NCBI GenBank assembly: GCA_036250225.1 | Contig: JAPZLL010000016.1 | Coordinates: forward strand, 558,001-622,000 | Direction: 5' to 3' | Length of the DNA: 64,000 bases | From: Cercophora sp. LCS_1 | Taxonomy: Eukaryota > Ascomycota > Sordariomycetes > Sordariales > Lasiosphaeriaceae | Shown here: one piece after another, positions 20,725 to 31,485 of the stretch | Numbering within the stretch: position 1 is the stretch's first letter | How the letters are laid out: every line of letters starts with the position of its first letter | Made by a program: the position numbers and the translations under genes | The notes under the pieces: generated by a model | Told to the model about the DNA's origin: nothing | What the model saw: the letters and a program-made list of their open reading frames with translations, nothing else | Database searches by the model: none

Positions 20725-23524
20725 ATGGAGTCCCCCAGCCGGGGCGCCAGATATCCTGTGCCCTCGCGTGTAGCACACAAGCTGGGTAACGACATTGCCC
20801 TCATCGCCATCCCTCATCGCCCAAAGGTCCATCAACACCACCACCACATCGACACGACGTCCCTTTCGGGCACCACGGCCCCCAGCAGTCCAACCTTGGC
20901 CGACTCTCCCGCGTCTGCTGCCTGTCCGCCGTTGCCAGCTTCGGGCTATCTGGCCGTTCCCACCGAGTCGACTCGCCATTTGCCATGTGACTCTGCCGAT
21001 GTTTCGAGGGCGTCCACGCCCCAGGTGGGCTCCAAGACGCTCGACGGCGACGATGTGCCGTCGGTTGACTCGTTCCGGAAACATCACCGGGGCATTGGCT
21101 CAATCGACTCGATGCTGTCCTCGACGACGTGTGTGAACACGCAGTCGGAATGCAGCCGCCCGGCATCACGTGTGTCCCGGACCAATCGCTACGAGGTCGA
21201 CGCCATCCCCCATCATCTCTTGCTGGAAGAGGTGACCAAGTACGCCTCCAGCTACGACCAGGACTCGGATGTGGATGACGTGGTGTTTCTGGATTCTTTG
21301 ACGCCGACCCGAGGGGCCCACTTCGTCCCGACGACCAGCCCCGCCTTCAGTCCCACCCCCATCTCGATTCACAGCGACTGCGAAGGCGAGGATGTGGTCC
21401 ACGACGAGACCAAGGTCGTCAACGAGATTTCAAGCTGGGTCCTAAGGTCGCTTTGGGGCAAGGAAGTGGACGAGTGCCCGGCGCCTCTGTTGGTTTCGGA
21501 CTGCACACAGCGCTACCTTCGGGAGTTATGGACAGCGGCAGAGGAAGGCGTTCTTCGACAGGCTGCACTAGGCCCGGACCAGGGATCCTCGTCGCCCAAC
21601 GGCGGTTTCAACGGCCACAACACTCCACCAAACAACGCAAATGGCAAGGGTAAGAGAAAGGCCGATGGAGGAAACGATGATGGTGACGACTACGGAGAGG
21701 ATGCCGGACGGAGGGACGAAGAGGGGAATATGCCCTCTGGAATGCCGCGCATCCCCGGGAAGGCCAGCAACAGCTCCAACTTCAGTTGCCCCTATCGAAA
21801 GCGCAACCCCCGTCGCTTCAATGTTCGAGAATATTACGTCTGCGCTACACATTCCTTTGCAGACATGTCACAGCTTAAGTATGTCTTCTCTCACTTTGCC
21901 AATGTGTCTCTTGCTGACGCGCCGCTCCAGAAAACATATTCGGGCCCACCACCCGCCTGTGCAGCGGAATGCCGGACCCTTTTCCTGCCCTCGGTGTTTC
22001 CAGGGCTTCCCAACTAAAAACGAACTGGACGACCATCTGAGGCAACCAGACGTGTGTCACATCACATTCGACCAGGGCGGTGCGGATCCGGAGGACGGAA
22101 TCACCCAGAAAATCATCATGTCGCTTGAGGCTAGAACCCTCAAGCTCAAGATCGACAACTGGATCTCGTTGTGGAAGCTCCTGTTTCCGGCTGACCGCAC
22201 CGTCCCCGATCCAACCTTCGTCCCCGTCATGGAAGTCTTTGACTTTGTTGCCGAGTCTAGAAAGTTCCTGTCCAAGTTGACCGATCTTCTCGAGCTGCAG
22301 TATCGCTACGTGCTGGAGGGTTCCGCTCCGGAGGCAGACATGGAGCGCAAGATTCAGCAAGGATTGGAGAAAACGACGCGGTCGATCTATCTCTGGGTTG
22401 AGACGGTGATCCAGGATTGGGAACAGAGATTTGTCGGCACAGTTGCCCAGGTTTTCTCACAACCCGATGTGCCAACCATCCACCCACCCGCAGACGACGC
22501 CTGGGTCGGGACTTCACAGCTCCTCCCACCCTCACCAGCCCTGACACCCACTGTTGCGCCGACAGGCGAGGCATCCGCAAACGCCGTCGCTCGAGACGAC
22601 AGTCCCGAGTCAACTAACCAAAGCTCTGCTTCTGGTGCTTCGGCTGCCCGAAGGACGAACCCCCCGAAGAGAATTCGACGCTCGGACGTCGGGGCCAAAA
22701 CACAGATACCAATCCCGATTCAGAAAGCCAGGACGCCACAGCCTCAGAATCGAACACCGAGCTCCTCGCTCAGACGACCTTCCGGTGTGCCAATCCTCGC
22801 AACCCAGGCGATGCCCACGACCCAGCCGCCCGCATCCCTGCCACCGAACCCCCCAATTTTGAACCCGCGCCCGTCTTACCCACAACACTGGGAGTACCCG
22901 CAGGTGTCCTCCCCTTACGGTCCTCCGTACACCGTCATGACCTCGAGCCCCGGCCTTCCATCGCAGCAGCAAGCCACTGCCCCAGCGTACCCAGCAACCT
23001 CGATGGCGCAGCAGGTTCCGTTCCTGCCATCGGAACCGCCCACCCCGGGCGAGCCCCGGCTCGACGGTATGCAACACGACCCGAATGCTCCGACATCCGA
23101 CCCCCGCCATTCATCAACCATCCGTGCCTCTGCTCGGTTCCTCGGCTCTACCCCTCGGTCATCCCTCACTTCGATTTGGGTGCGTGACTCTGCCAACGCC
23201 AACCGTGATTCGGCGCAGACCTTGGTGGAGGCACACCCACCGGGCCCTTGCACAAACATGTACTGTCCAAGCTGTAGCAAGACAATGCCTGACATGATGG
23301 TGCCGCACACCCAAGCACCATCGGGCATGTTTGAAGGCACAATGGTTGGAATGGGTCACAACGGCTTCGGAATGCACGTTGTTGGCGAGGAACATGAGCA
23401 CCACGGCGGCTACGTGGGCCAAGGCGATTGGGGAGCCTACGGGGTTGGCGGGGGGATTGGTGTTGACGGCACAGGTGGACAACCCGGGGGGGTGTTTGGC
23501 GGCGGATTGCAGGAGGGCTTTTAG
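20725..23524 (+). CDS. C2H2-like zinc-finger protein of a fungal-specific family
   Basis: Exons 20725-21878 and 21931-23524, joined by a 52-nt GT-AG intron, give 915 residues. The join is fixed by the motif that crosses it: FSCPYRKRNPRRFNVREYYV, then CATHSFADMSQLKKHIRAHH and FSCPRCFQGFPTKNELDDHL. This is the hallmark of a large fungal family with one atypical and one regular C2H2 finger. N-terminal to it lie Ser/Pro-rich disordered sequence and an acidic basic-flanked stretch (GKGKRKADGGNDDGDD). Downstream is a helical region (about 440-540) and a long Pro/Ser/Gln-rich tail ending in Gly/His-rich sequence. Nuclear regulator or ubiquitin-linked roles have been guessed for the family; none is shown here. 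The first ATG (MESPSRGARYPVP) is at 20725. Confidence 0.8.
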
Positions 23525-23893
23525 GCGGTGGACGGACGGCCCAGCGCGCTCAGATGGCGTTGACGACGACAGCGAGGAGTAATGGCAGGCAGGATTTTGA
23601 AAAGACCTGGGATGGGAATTTTGACTTCTATTTGGAAAAGCTTGGAGAATACGTTTTGGACGAGTTTGACGAGACGGATTTTATGATGACGAAGTAATGT
23701 ATTACTAGGTTAGATTCTAGGGTCCAGGCCGGCTTCCCTGGGCAATGTTTAATTCGCCATATTATACCATAGGGGGAGGACGGATTTAGAGGTTTTTGTT
23801 TCTCGGTGGAGAAGCTTTTCAGGAAGGGATCTTATGTTGCTACCGAGGTAGTGTACCATCTTGACAGAAATATACATTTTCTTGACTCTCTCA
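23525..23893. other. convergent 3' region, zinc-finger gene / CE3 gene
   Basis: 370 bp between two stop codons facing each other. AT-richer than its flanks and without coding features; probably the two 3' untranslated regions. Confidence 0.5.
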
Positions 23894-24877
23894 TTACCCT
23901 CTGATCGCCCTGACCAACGGATCAAACCAGGAATTCGCCAACTTTTCATTCCCACCATTATTCGGATGCACTCCATCCCCCGTGTCTTTCGAAGGGTCAA
24001 ACCCAGTCCAGCAATCAACGACCCAAATCGGACTTTCGGTACTGTTCTTCCCCTCCGCCCATCCAGAAATAGCTTTATTCAACGCAACGACCCGCTCTCC
24101 ACACTGCGCGCAATTGCTCGGTTTCATGGGGATTATCTGCGCCACTAATATCTTCATTGTTTTCTTGGATTCACGCATCCAATCAACCATTTGGCTAAAC
24201 GCGGCCAGGATCTCGGTTGGGGAACGGTTGTTCCACACGTCGTTGGTGCCCAGGTGCATCATGACAATGTCGGGCGTCGTGCGGCTTAGCCAGCCGGGGA
24301 GTTGGCGTTGCGAGACGATGTTGGTCGCGAGAATGCCGCCGTGGCCTTCGTTGGCGCCGTCGTAGGTGAAGCCGCAGCCTTGGGCGGGGAGGGTGCCAAC
24401 GAATTTGGTGGGGAGGGAGAGGGGTTGGAGTTTTCGGTAGAGGAGGGCGCGCCAGCAGCCCTGTTTTGTTTTGTCGCAGTCTTGGGTTAGTTGTGTATGG
24501 GGTAGGTAGGGGGGAGGGGGGTTTGAGGAGGAAAGGGGCACGGAGAGGAAGAGGGAATAAGGTGGATGAGAAAGGAGCGGAGGACAGGAGGGAAAGAAAG
24601 AAAGAAAAGGAGCGCTGACTGGAGAGTAGGAATGGAAGAAAGAATGAAAAAAAAAAAAAAAAAAAAGCGAAGGGGTGATGGGAGAGGCAGTATGAAGAAT
24701 GATACGAGTGAGGCAGGGAGATGGCAACGGCGAGAGGTATATGGGGTCTGCGTAAGAAGAGGGAGGCCATACCGGACTACCAGTTATCGAATCGCCCAGC
24801 GCCATGATCTTGACCTGCGCCTGAGCATTGGCAAGGGAGCCAAGAGTAAGAAGCGAGACAAAGAGTGAGGGGAGCAT
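23894..24877 (-). CDS. secreted CE3 family carbohydrate (acetyl xylan) esterase
   Basis: Two exons, 24877-24773 and 24460-23894, give 223 residues. A signal peptide (MLPSLFVSLLTLGSLANAQA) is followed by the SGNH blocks: block I ALGDSITGSPG (nucleophile Ser30), block III GTND (106-109) and block V GDGVHPNNGGNEK (Asp197, His200). CWRALLYRKLQ, GFTYDGANEGHGG and PDIVMMHLGTNDVWN are typical of CE3, which removes acetyl groups from xylan. The intron is 312 nt, five to six times longer than the others in the window, and strongly pyrimidine-rich with a T20 run. The join CCG|GGC rebuilds the family sequence GSPGCW exactly. The gene lies 486 bp downstream of the mannanase on the same strand, so both may belong to a plant-cell-wall degradation programme. 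Confidence 0.9.
   Translation of the reverse strand: MLPSLFVSLLTLGSLANAQAQVKIMALGDSITGSPVWPPSSYADPIYLSPLPSPCLTRIILHTASPITPSLFFFFFFHSFFHSYSPVSAPFLSFFPSCPPLLSHPPYSLFLSVPLSSSNPPPPYLPHTQLTQDCDKTKQGCWRALLYRKLQPLSLPTKFVGTLPAQGCGFTYDGANEGHGGILATNIVSQRQLPGWLSRTTPDIVMMHLGTNDVWNNRSPTEILAAFSQMVDWMRESKKTMKILVAQIIPMKPSNCAQCGERVVALNKAISGWAEGKNSTESPIWVVDCWTGFDPSKDTGDGVHPNNGGNEKLANSWFDPLVRAIRG
24647..24666. repeat. A20/T20 homopolymer inside the CE3 intron
   Basis: Twenty A on the plus strand (T on the coding strand) lie within the 312-nt intron, flanked by a GAAA/TTTC-rich tract. Confidence 0.9.
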
Positions 24878-25363
24878 CGTTGTGACTCCTGGTGATGAAC
24901 TTGTCGCGAGTGATGTTGAGGACGACCATGTAGTATACAAGAATGTCATTGGCCAAGCATATTTATATACATCCCAGCTTCAAGGCTCGGTAACAACTAC
25001 CGGTATGGGGTACAGCGGAGGTTTTCCCTCCTCACATCACAAGCCGTCCGTCCGGTCCTGCAGCGGCCGACATGTGGATTTTCCAGGAACGACCGAGCTA
25101 CTCGGAGGGAGGGCAATTCCCACGGGGCGGGGAGACATGGTGATTGGCCCGTGCATGTCTGTGAGATCAAGGGCGGGCGGGGAGGCTCCGCGGTTGCGGT
25201 TGAAATGGGTGTGCGGCTATTTAGGGGGCACACCACACACCACACACCACACACCACATACACAACAGCACAGCTCTCATGGCGGACTTGGTTCCCTCCG
25301 CAACTTCACACCTTGTGTTTTTGCGTTACGGACGTTCTGAAAAACCGCCAATGGGTGACTACC
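24878..25363. other. promoter of the CE3 gene
   Basis: 486 bp between the CE3 start and the mannanase stop. It contains a heptamer tandem repeat (25229-25256) and the GC-rich block GGGGCGGGG near 25122, which includes a CreA-type SYGGRG core. No coding feature. Confidence 0.5.
25229..25256. repeat. tandem heptamer (CACACCA)4
   Basis: Four perfect 7-bp units followed by a degraded fifth, in the CE3 promoter near the mannanase 3' end. Confidence 0.85.
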
Positions 25364-26554
25364 TTACAAAGCGTTGATGGCCTTGATGTGGTCGGTGATC
25401 ATGCACGTGGCATCCGCCGAGCCAAAGTAGATGGTGTGCCCATCGTTGTGCGTTCTCCCGCTGCTGAGCTGGTCTCCCCACTGCCAGAACGCATCACCGC
25501 CCATCCCGTCTACGTGAAGATCGCGGGAGGCCTTTTGCCAGGGAACCTCGTTGGCACAATGGTTTGTCGTGGTGCCGTATTCTTCCAGGAGACACGGCTT
25601 GCCTGCCTTTTTGCAGGCGGCTGCGTGGTCTCTGATCCAGCCAGCCCCAAAACTGATGGGGACGCTCCCTGTAGATCAGTCAGCATGAATGCAGTGATAT
25701 CTGAAGAAAAGAACGTACAACTCTCAGGGTACATGTGGAATGTTCCAAAGTCGAGGTCTTTGACACCCAGGTTCTTGACAAAGTCAACGCCCTCACTGGT
25801 TCCATAGGGATAGCTGGAACCACCGGGGATGCCGAAACCTTCGTCGCCGAGGGTAATCATGTGGTTGGCATCGAGGCTGCGGACGTATGCCGATGTTTCG
25901 CTCGCCCACTTGAAAATCACATCGGTGTTGCACCCCTTGCACCTGGGCTCGTTGGCCAGCTCCCAGGCAAAGATGGCGTCCGAGTTGATGTACCGGCTCA
26001 CCACGGCGGCGATGTACTTGCGGTATTGCTCTTGGGCACGCTGGTTGGTGTACCAGGTTTCCTTGGAGCCGCCAAAAGCAGTGACGTACGCCTTCATGCC
26101 GCCTGGGAAATTGTCAGTCGTGCGCGCGGTCACTGGGAGGTGCCTTTGAAGACCTGCCGTAGTCGTCCCAATAGTTCACAAACGGAATGATAAGCTTGAC
26201 CCCGTTCTTCTCGGCTGACTTGACAACAGCATCCAGTCTCTGCAGACCATTGGCCCCCGTGTTGATCTGGGATCCCGACGAAGAGAGCCGCTGATAGTAG
26301 ACGCCGCTGGACTGTTGGTTGACGTCGTTGAAGCCCCAGACACGCAGGATCTTGAGTCCCGACTTGGCAATGTTGCCCATGGCTAGGTCGACATCTCGAT
26401 CGTTGGTCAGAAAGCTGATCCAGTAGCTGTTGGTCCCGGCAAAGTACTTGGTCACGCCGTCGATGGAGAACCTGGTGCCATTGGCGACCGATTTGGCGGC
26501 TGTGACATCCAGAACAGACAGGAGGCCGAGGCCCAAGGCGAGAAAGGACTTCAT
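25364..26554 (-). CDS. secreted endo-1,4-beta-mannanase, GH5_7
   Basis: Exons 26554-26158, 26102-25719 and 25668-25364 give 361 residues. A signal peptide (MKSFLALGLGLLSVLDVTAA) leads into GTRFSIDGVTKYFAGTNSYW, LKILRVWGFNDVN and IIPFVNYWDDYGGMKAYV. The acid/base is Glu184 in WELANEPRCKGC and the nucleophile Glu290 in PCLLEEYG; GTFHMYPESW and GDAFWQWGDQL complete the GH5 barrel. The enzyme cuts mannan backbones outside the cell. The first intron (26157-26103, 55 nt) must use a GC donor (G|GCAGGT) because the neighbouring GT leaves the frame broken, while GC-AG rebuilds the family sequence. The second intron (25718-25669) is GT-AG. No cellulose-binding module is attached. XlnR- and CreA-type motifs lie upstream. 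Confidence 0.93.
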
Positions 26555-26659
26555 GGTTGTTCAAGTCGTCTGAACTTGCCTTGAAAGTGACGATTCCAAC
26601 ATCCAAGGTGAGAATGGCTCGAGAACAATAAGTACTCGGTCTCCATCTTGCCACTATGC

Positions 26660-26666
26660 GGCTAGA
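26660..26666 (+). promoter_or_regulatory. XlnR/Xyr1-type motif GGCTAGA
   Basis: Matches the GGCTARA consensus of the xylanase regulator, about 106 bp upstream of the mannanase start. A second core (GGCTAA on the minus strand) lies at about 26756-26761. Inference from motif only. Confidence 0.35.
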
Positions 26667-26775
26667 GGGCGTGTCCCCAATCGCAGGAGACGCGGTGTAA
26701 GAGGCGCCGTGGTGCCCGCGATGGCATTCCCATCCGGGCTCAGATATGGTGTCCACATTAGCCGGGTCGTCGCCC

Positions 26776-26787
26776 GCGGAGGCGGGG
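26776..26787 (+). promoter_or_regulatory. tandem CreA-type sites GCGGAG-GCGGGG
   Basis: Two abutting matches to SYGGRG, the binding consensus of the carbon catabolite repressor CreA/Cre1, about 225 bp upstream of the mannanase start. Paired sites are the arrangement usually needed for repression. Confidence 0.4.
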
Positions 26788-27612
26788 TTTCCGGACCGGA
26801 TCCGGAAGATTGTAAACAGATGCCAAGGAGTACGTGGACCCGAAAAGGGGGGTTGCATGCGAGAGTCTCTGTGTATCGTGGGAATCAAAGATGAGGGACC
26901 GTCGTGATTGAGGCTATGTTCTGGTTCGGTCTCTGGATGGTGGAGTTTTTTGGGCAACCATCCATCTCGGATTTGTCTTGGACAATGCGATACGTGTGCC
27001 ACCATACTGTTTGAAACGGGAGCTTTGAGCCACCGACTGGGCTTGTAGGTTGGTTATCATGGGAAAACCTGAAAATTGAATCGTTTGATGCCACTTAGAT
27101 GAACTCGGCCGGATGATTCGCTTTCAAGAGAACCGAGAAGAGTTTTTCCAGCGCTGAAAACATCACTCCAAGGCTTGGAGCATTCGATGAAAATATAGAT
27201 TGAACGATCTCTGTTGGGGAAACAACTCGAAATTGGTTGATGTGCGGTTTGTTGTCCGGGCTGGCCGGAACACCTCACAGGTCATGATCTCGACACTTGA
27301 GGGCCAATTCACTCAAGGACAACCTGAGGCCGCTCCTTCCATCCTTGTTCCATCTCAAATCATGCCCTCCTGGGTGGTCAATGCACGACCGCAAACCCAC
27401 GACTGCAGACCTACCTAGGTACGCCTGAAAACCTTCGTGTTTGCGGTGGTGCACAGACCAATGAAAATTGCCTATAAAAAAACCACCAGGTATCCCCCAA
27501 ACCTCTTCCTTTTCCTTTCTTCATACTTACCTTGGCTGGCGCTTTGGAGATCAAGAAATCCAGGGCGCACGGCGGATACCTCACATTGCACATCGTGGGA
27601 GCGTTGCCATTA

Positions 27613-27735
27613 ATTGTCCTTCGGGACTGTTTCAGCCTTAATTTTTGCTTTTTCCTCTCCTTCGGAGATCTTTTCACTTTGAGCTCGGCATGCGTGTCGG
27701 GCCATCGAGAAGAGAGATTGTGTGGATGCCATTTT
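27613..27735. repeat. diverged direct repeat, copy A
   Basis: Shares ATTGTCCT..GACTGTTTC..ATTTTTGCT and TTTTCACTTTG.GCTCGGCATG..TGTCGGGCC with copy B at 28709-28825, about 1.1 kb away. Copy A has a 15-bp insertion relative to B. Confidence 0.6.
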
Positions 27736-28708
27736 TGTGGTGTTTTAGGGTTTGATTGTAGGCTGTTTCGCCATGAGATGGTATGACTGTTGCCTTCTTG
27801 TTCCTCCCCTCTCCATCTCCAATACATCTACGTCCAAGAAGCTCGGCGTTCTAGGTCGAGCTCATACAGTACCTCCGTCGACAGAAGACAGCACCATCGC
27901 GACAGTCAACACAGTTTAAATCTTTCGCAGAAAATTATCTTGTCTTTTGATGCGAATCTAATAGCATCTCAGAAATGGGCGATATCGCCAGAGTCACCCA
28001 AAAACTATGCTCCCCGTACACCAGGCGTGGGAAGACCACAAAGTCAGCCGCATAACGCGTCAGTCCAAGAACGAGAAAAAGGAACAGTAATCGCCTGAAT
28101 ACAAAGAGAGGGAAACCAAGCCTCGACCGACCAAGTGTTCGCCCCCTAGAGGATGACAGTTCGACAGGACAGCCGAGTTTCCTTGGCACCTTCAACAGGT
28201 CGTCCAAGAGGAGAGCAACTGGCGTCGGATATGGATCTTGGAAGTCAAAGACGTGCAGGCCATGGATTGGAGGACGGAGCTGGTGCACAAAGAAGGCAAA
28301 GAAGGCAGAAGGGGCATTAAAAACCAACGCAAGCCGACGAAGCACTTGCCGTTCACGCCCAAGAAATCACTTGTTCTAAATGACGGTGGACAGGACGATT
28401 TGATGGTTTGGTTGGGGAAGCAGTAGGCAGCACCGACGATATTGGTGAAGCACCGCCGCCGCAACAGGTGCTCCCCATCGGACGAGGATTGACGACAAGA
28501 GACCTCCGATTCGACTCGCCTCAGAAGAATGCCGTTGGACGGAAACTTGGTCAAAGGGAGGAAAAAAAGAAAGAAGAGAGAAAAGAGGAAAAAGGAAAAA
28601 AACCTCAGCGCTGGGAGGAAGATTATCGAAGCCAATACCTATCAAGCCGACAGAAACGGCAGTGAAAAAAGATCGAGGCGCCCAAGACGTACTTGTTTTA
28701 CCTGTTTA

Positions 28709-28825
28709 ATTGTCCTGTACGACTGTTTCGGTTGCGATTTTTGCTCCTTTTCACTTTGTGCTCGGCATGTTTGTCGGGCCGTTGAGGAGAGACACATGGA
28801 AGTCGACGTCATTTGGTTTCAGCGG
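28709..28825. repeat. diverged direct repeat, copy B
   Basis: Second copy of the repeat described at 27613-27735, 270-380 bp upstream of the TRP-channel start. Confidence 0.6.
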
Positions 28826-29092
28826 GCCGTTTCGTCCCAGGTTCCAGGTTAGGTTAGCGGGGTTTCGTGGGGCGCTCAGTGGACCCAGCCAGCCCCCAGG
28901 CAGGCAACCTTGACCCAACTCCATCTCGAGTCTCGCGTGCGCGTGGAAACATCCCCTCTTTCCCCGGAACCTGCTTCTCCAGCTGGATCTCCCCTCTTGG
29001 TGCCCTTTATTGAAGCATTGGTTGTTCGCAAGCTTTACCGTTGTTTTTTTTTTTTTTTGGGAACATCCCTTTGTTTTGGACGACGCTCTGCG

Positions 29093-31485
29093 ATGCCGCT
29101 GCGCGTCAAATCGCGGCCGTTGTCGCAGGCAGATCCCAGCTTGAGAACCCCGTCCCCGTTCGGGAGGCAGGTCCGCTTCGGCCCTGAGCTGCCTGACATC
29201 ACCAGCGAGGATACCTTCCGCCAACTCATCAAGAAGCTTTCCATGTGGGTCGACATTTCTTGAACGGGCGAATGGCCTCAGGGTTCTTTGCTGCGCACGT
29301 CCATTCCGCTGACTGATGCCAAGCTACATCGCCGAGACGGTCCAGCTTCCCAGCACGTTTGAGCAGCTCCGGACCACGGCGGCTGGCGAAGGTTTGAGGA
29401 CGCTGGTCGATCACTTGAGCCGCACCTGCACCCATCCTGCCACTGTCAATGCATTGCTGTAGGTTACGCGTCCCTTGACTTGTGTTGGTTCCGGGTGCAT
29501 CGTGCCGCTGACGCTGGCCCGCAGCGCGCTAAAATGGCACTACGGCGCTTCCACAGAGGACAAAGGCCTCAGCGATGCTAGGGCGAATGCGTGTGAAATC
29601 GTCGCATGGCGCTTCCTTACTCACTTGTCGGAGCGGGAGGCTGTTGATTACTGCCTCTATGAGATCCCGGAACTTAGCCCATCCGAGGCTGGCCGTGCTG
29701 CAGACCAAGAAGAAGGCCAGGTTGACGAGAACAGCGCTCTTCTTGCCCAGGTCTGGAGTGGCACGGCCGACACGGCGCGTCGGGCGCTCAACCAGACGGG
29801 GAGCAGCAGGCGGAATCTCCTTCTCCAGTCCATCTCTCGTCTTACGATGAGTATGGCGGCTGATTCGGACGATGAAGACGAAGAGGAAGACGACCCAACA
29901 GCGCCGTTCCTCAACCTCAATGCTCTAGAGATTGCGGCAATTGCAGATGCGAAGCGATTTCTCAGCCAGAATGTCGTCCAAAAGATCGTTACTGGCATCT
30001 GGAACGGCGACATTATTTTCTGGGACAACGTCTCGGTCCACTCGGTCAAGAAGCCGCGGTTCTACAACCGTGCTACTGCTGACCCCTTCTCTCGTCTGAG
30101 AGTGCCCAAATATCTCAAGGCTTTTGAGGTTGTATTTTTTGCAAGTTTCTTGGCTCTCTACTATGCAGTTCTTGTTGAGAGGGATCCGCATCAGATCACC
30201 ACTTTGGAAATCTTTTTGTATCTCTGGTTCGCTGCTTTTAGCTATGACGAGCTGAGTGAGTGGATAGACGCCGGGTCAATCTTTTACACCACGGATGTTT
30301 GGGTACGTATCTCCGGGGTTGTTTTTCTACGTCCGCTGACAAGATTCAGAACATTTTCGACATCATCATGCTCTTGATTGGACTCGTCTTCTTCATCTTG
30401 CGTATCGTCGGTCTTCGCACCAACGACGACTGGATGATTGACCTGGCTTTTGACGTCTTAGCACTCGAGGCACTCTTCATGGTCCCTCGTGTCTGCTCCA
30501 TCTTGAGTCTGAGCCCGTATTGGGGTGTAAGTGCCACCACCCGTCGCGAACCGTACGGCCACTGCTAATTCCACAGACCCTGATTCCCTGCTTGAAAGAG
30601 ATGGGCAAAGACTTTGTCAAGTTTATGGTGCTCGTCATTGTCATCTACTTTGGCTTCCTCACCACATTCACTCTCATCGGCAGAGACAGCTACGCCTTCA
30701 AGGACATGGTCTGGTATTTGACAAAGATCTTCCTAGGGTCTAGCTACGTCGGCTTCGACCTGATGAAGGGCCTCGACCCCATCTTTGGGCCTCCCCTGAT
30801 GGTTATCTTCATCATGCTGAGCTCCATCCTCCTCATGGGCTCGCTGACGGGTATGCTCTCCAACAGCTTCTCGCGCGTCATCACCCACGCAAGGGAGGAA
30901 TACCTGTACGTGTACAGCGTCTACGTGCTGGAAGCATCGACTAGCAATCGGCTCACCCACTTTTACCCACCCTTCAACTTGCTCGCGCTGGTCATCTTTC
31001 GTCCGTTACGCTTGTTCCTTCCCTCAGACTCCAAATTCCGCAGAGGCCGTATCATCTTGCTCAAGGCGACGCATCTCCCCATCGTTGCCGTCATCGAGCT
31101 GTACGAGTGGATCTGCGGAATCTCTCCAAAGGGCGGAACGCAGTACAACGGGTTTAAGGGACCTAAACACGCCGTCATGCCGAGCCCGGCGCCCAACCAG
31201 AAGAGATGGAGTCGTTTGCCGAACCAAGTACGGGCGGCGGCGTCGGCTTCATCCCTCCGTCCTGAGCCTACGCACGGGGCGTCCATGTCGAGCGTGGCGA
31301 CTCTCAAGGCTCGGCAGGTGGCCGCCGCCGAGGAAGCAGCTGAGGAACGGGCGTTTGGCGAGCCAGCGAGTGATGTTGAGGTCAGGATTGCCGATCTGTC
31401 CGCCAAGATTGACCGATTGACGGAGCTGGTGATTACCATGCAGGCGGCGCAGTCACAGTCAATTGGGGATGTCTCTGTTGTTTGA
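29093..31485 (+). CDS. yvc1: vacuolar TRP-family calcium channel (Yvc1-like)
   Basis: Five exons (29093-29244, 29324-29458, 29525-30302, 30350-30526, 30577-31485), joined by GT-AG introns of 47-79 nt, give 716 residues, close to the 675 of yeast Yvc1. The N-terminal cytoplasmic region is helical (LRTTAAGEGLRTLVDHLSRT, REAVDYCLYEIPE). It is followed by transmembrane helices including VVFFASFLALYYAVLVE, IIMLLIGLVFFILRIVGL and FMVLVIVIYFGFLTTFTLI. The pore region is around FLGSSYVGFDLMKGLDP and the S6-like helix and gate are MVIFIMLSSILLMGSLTGML followed by SFSRVITHAREEYLYVYSVY. The C-terminus has a short coiled coil (VEVRIADLSAKIDRLTELV). Family role: release of Ca2+ from the vacuole on osmotic or oxidative stress. 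The first intron uses donor GTGGGT. Confidence 0.9.

Larger units (their letters stand above)
26555..29092. other. long intergenic region (2.5 kb), divergent promoters of mannanase and TRP channel
   Basis: The left part holds candidate carbon-control sites for the mannanase. A diverged direct repeat of about 120 bp occurs at 27613-27735 and 28709-28825. A GAAA-rich tract lies near 28558-28606, and a T15 run at 29044-29058 lies 34 bp before the channel start. Open frames here have low-complexity Phe/Leu or Lys/Glu translations and are not credible genes. Confidence 0.55.

Noticed and set aside
28192..28635. Minus-strand Phe/Leu-rich open frame
   Set aside because: The hydrophobic run is the translation of a GAAA-type low-complexity tract, not a membrane segment.
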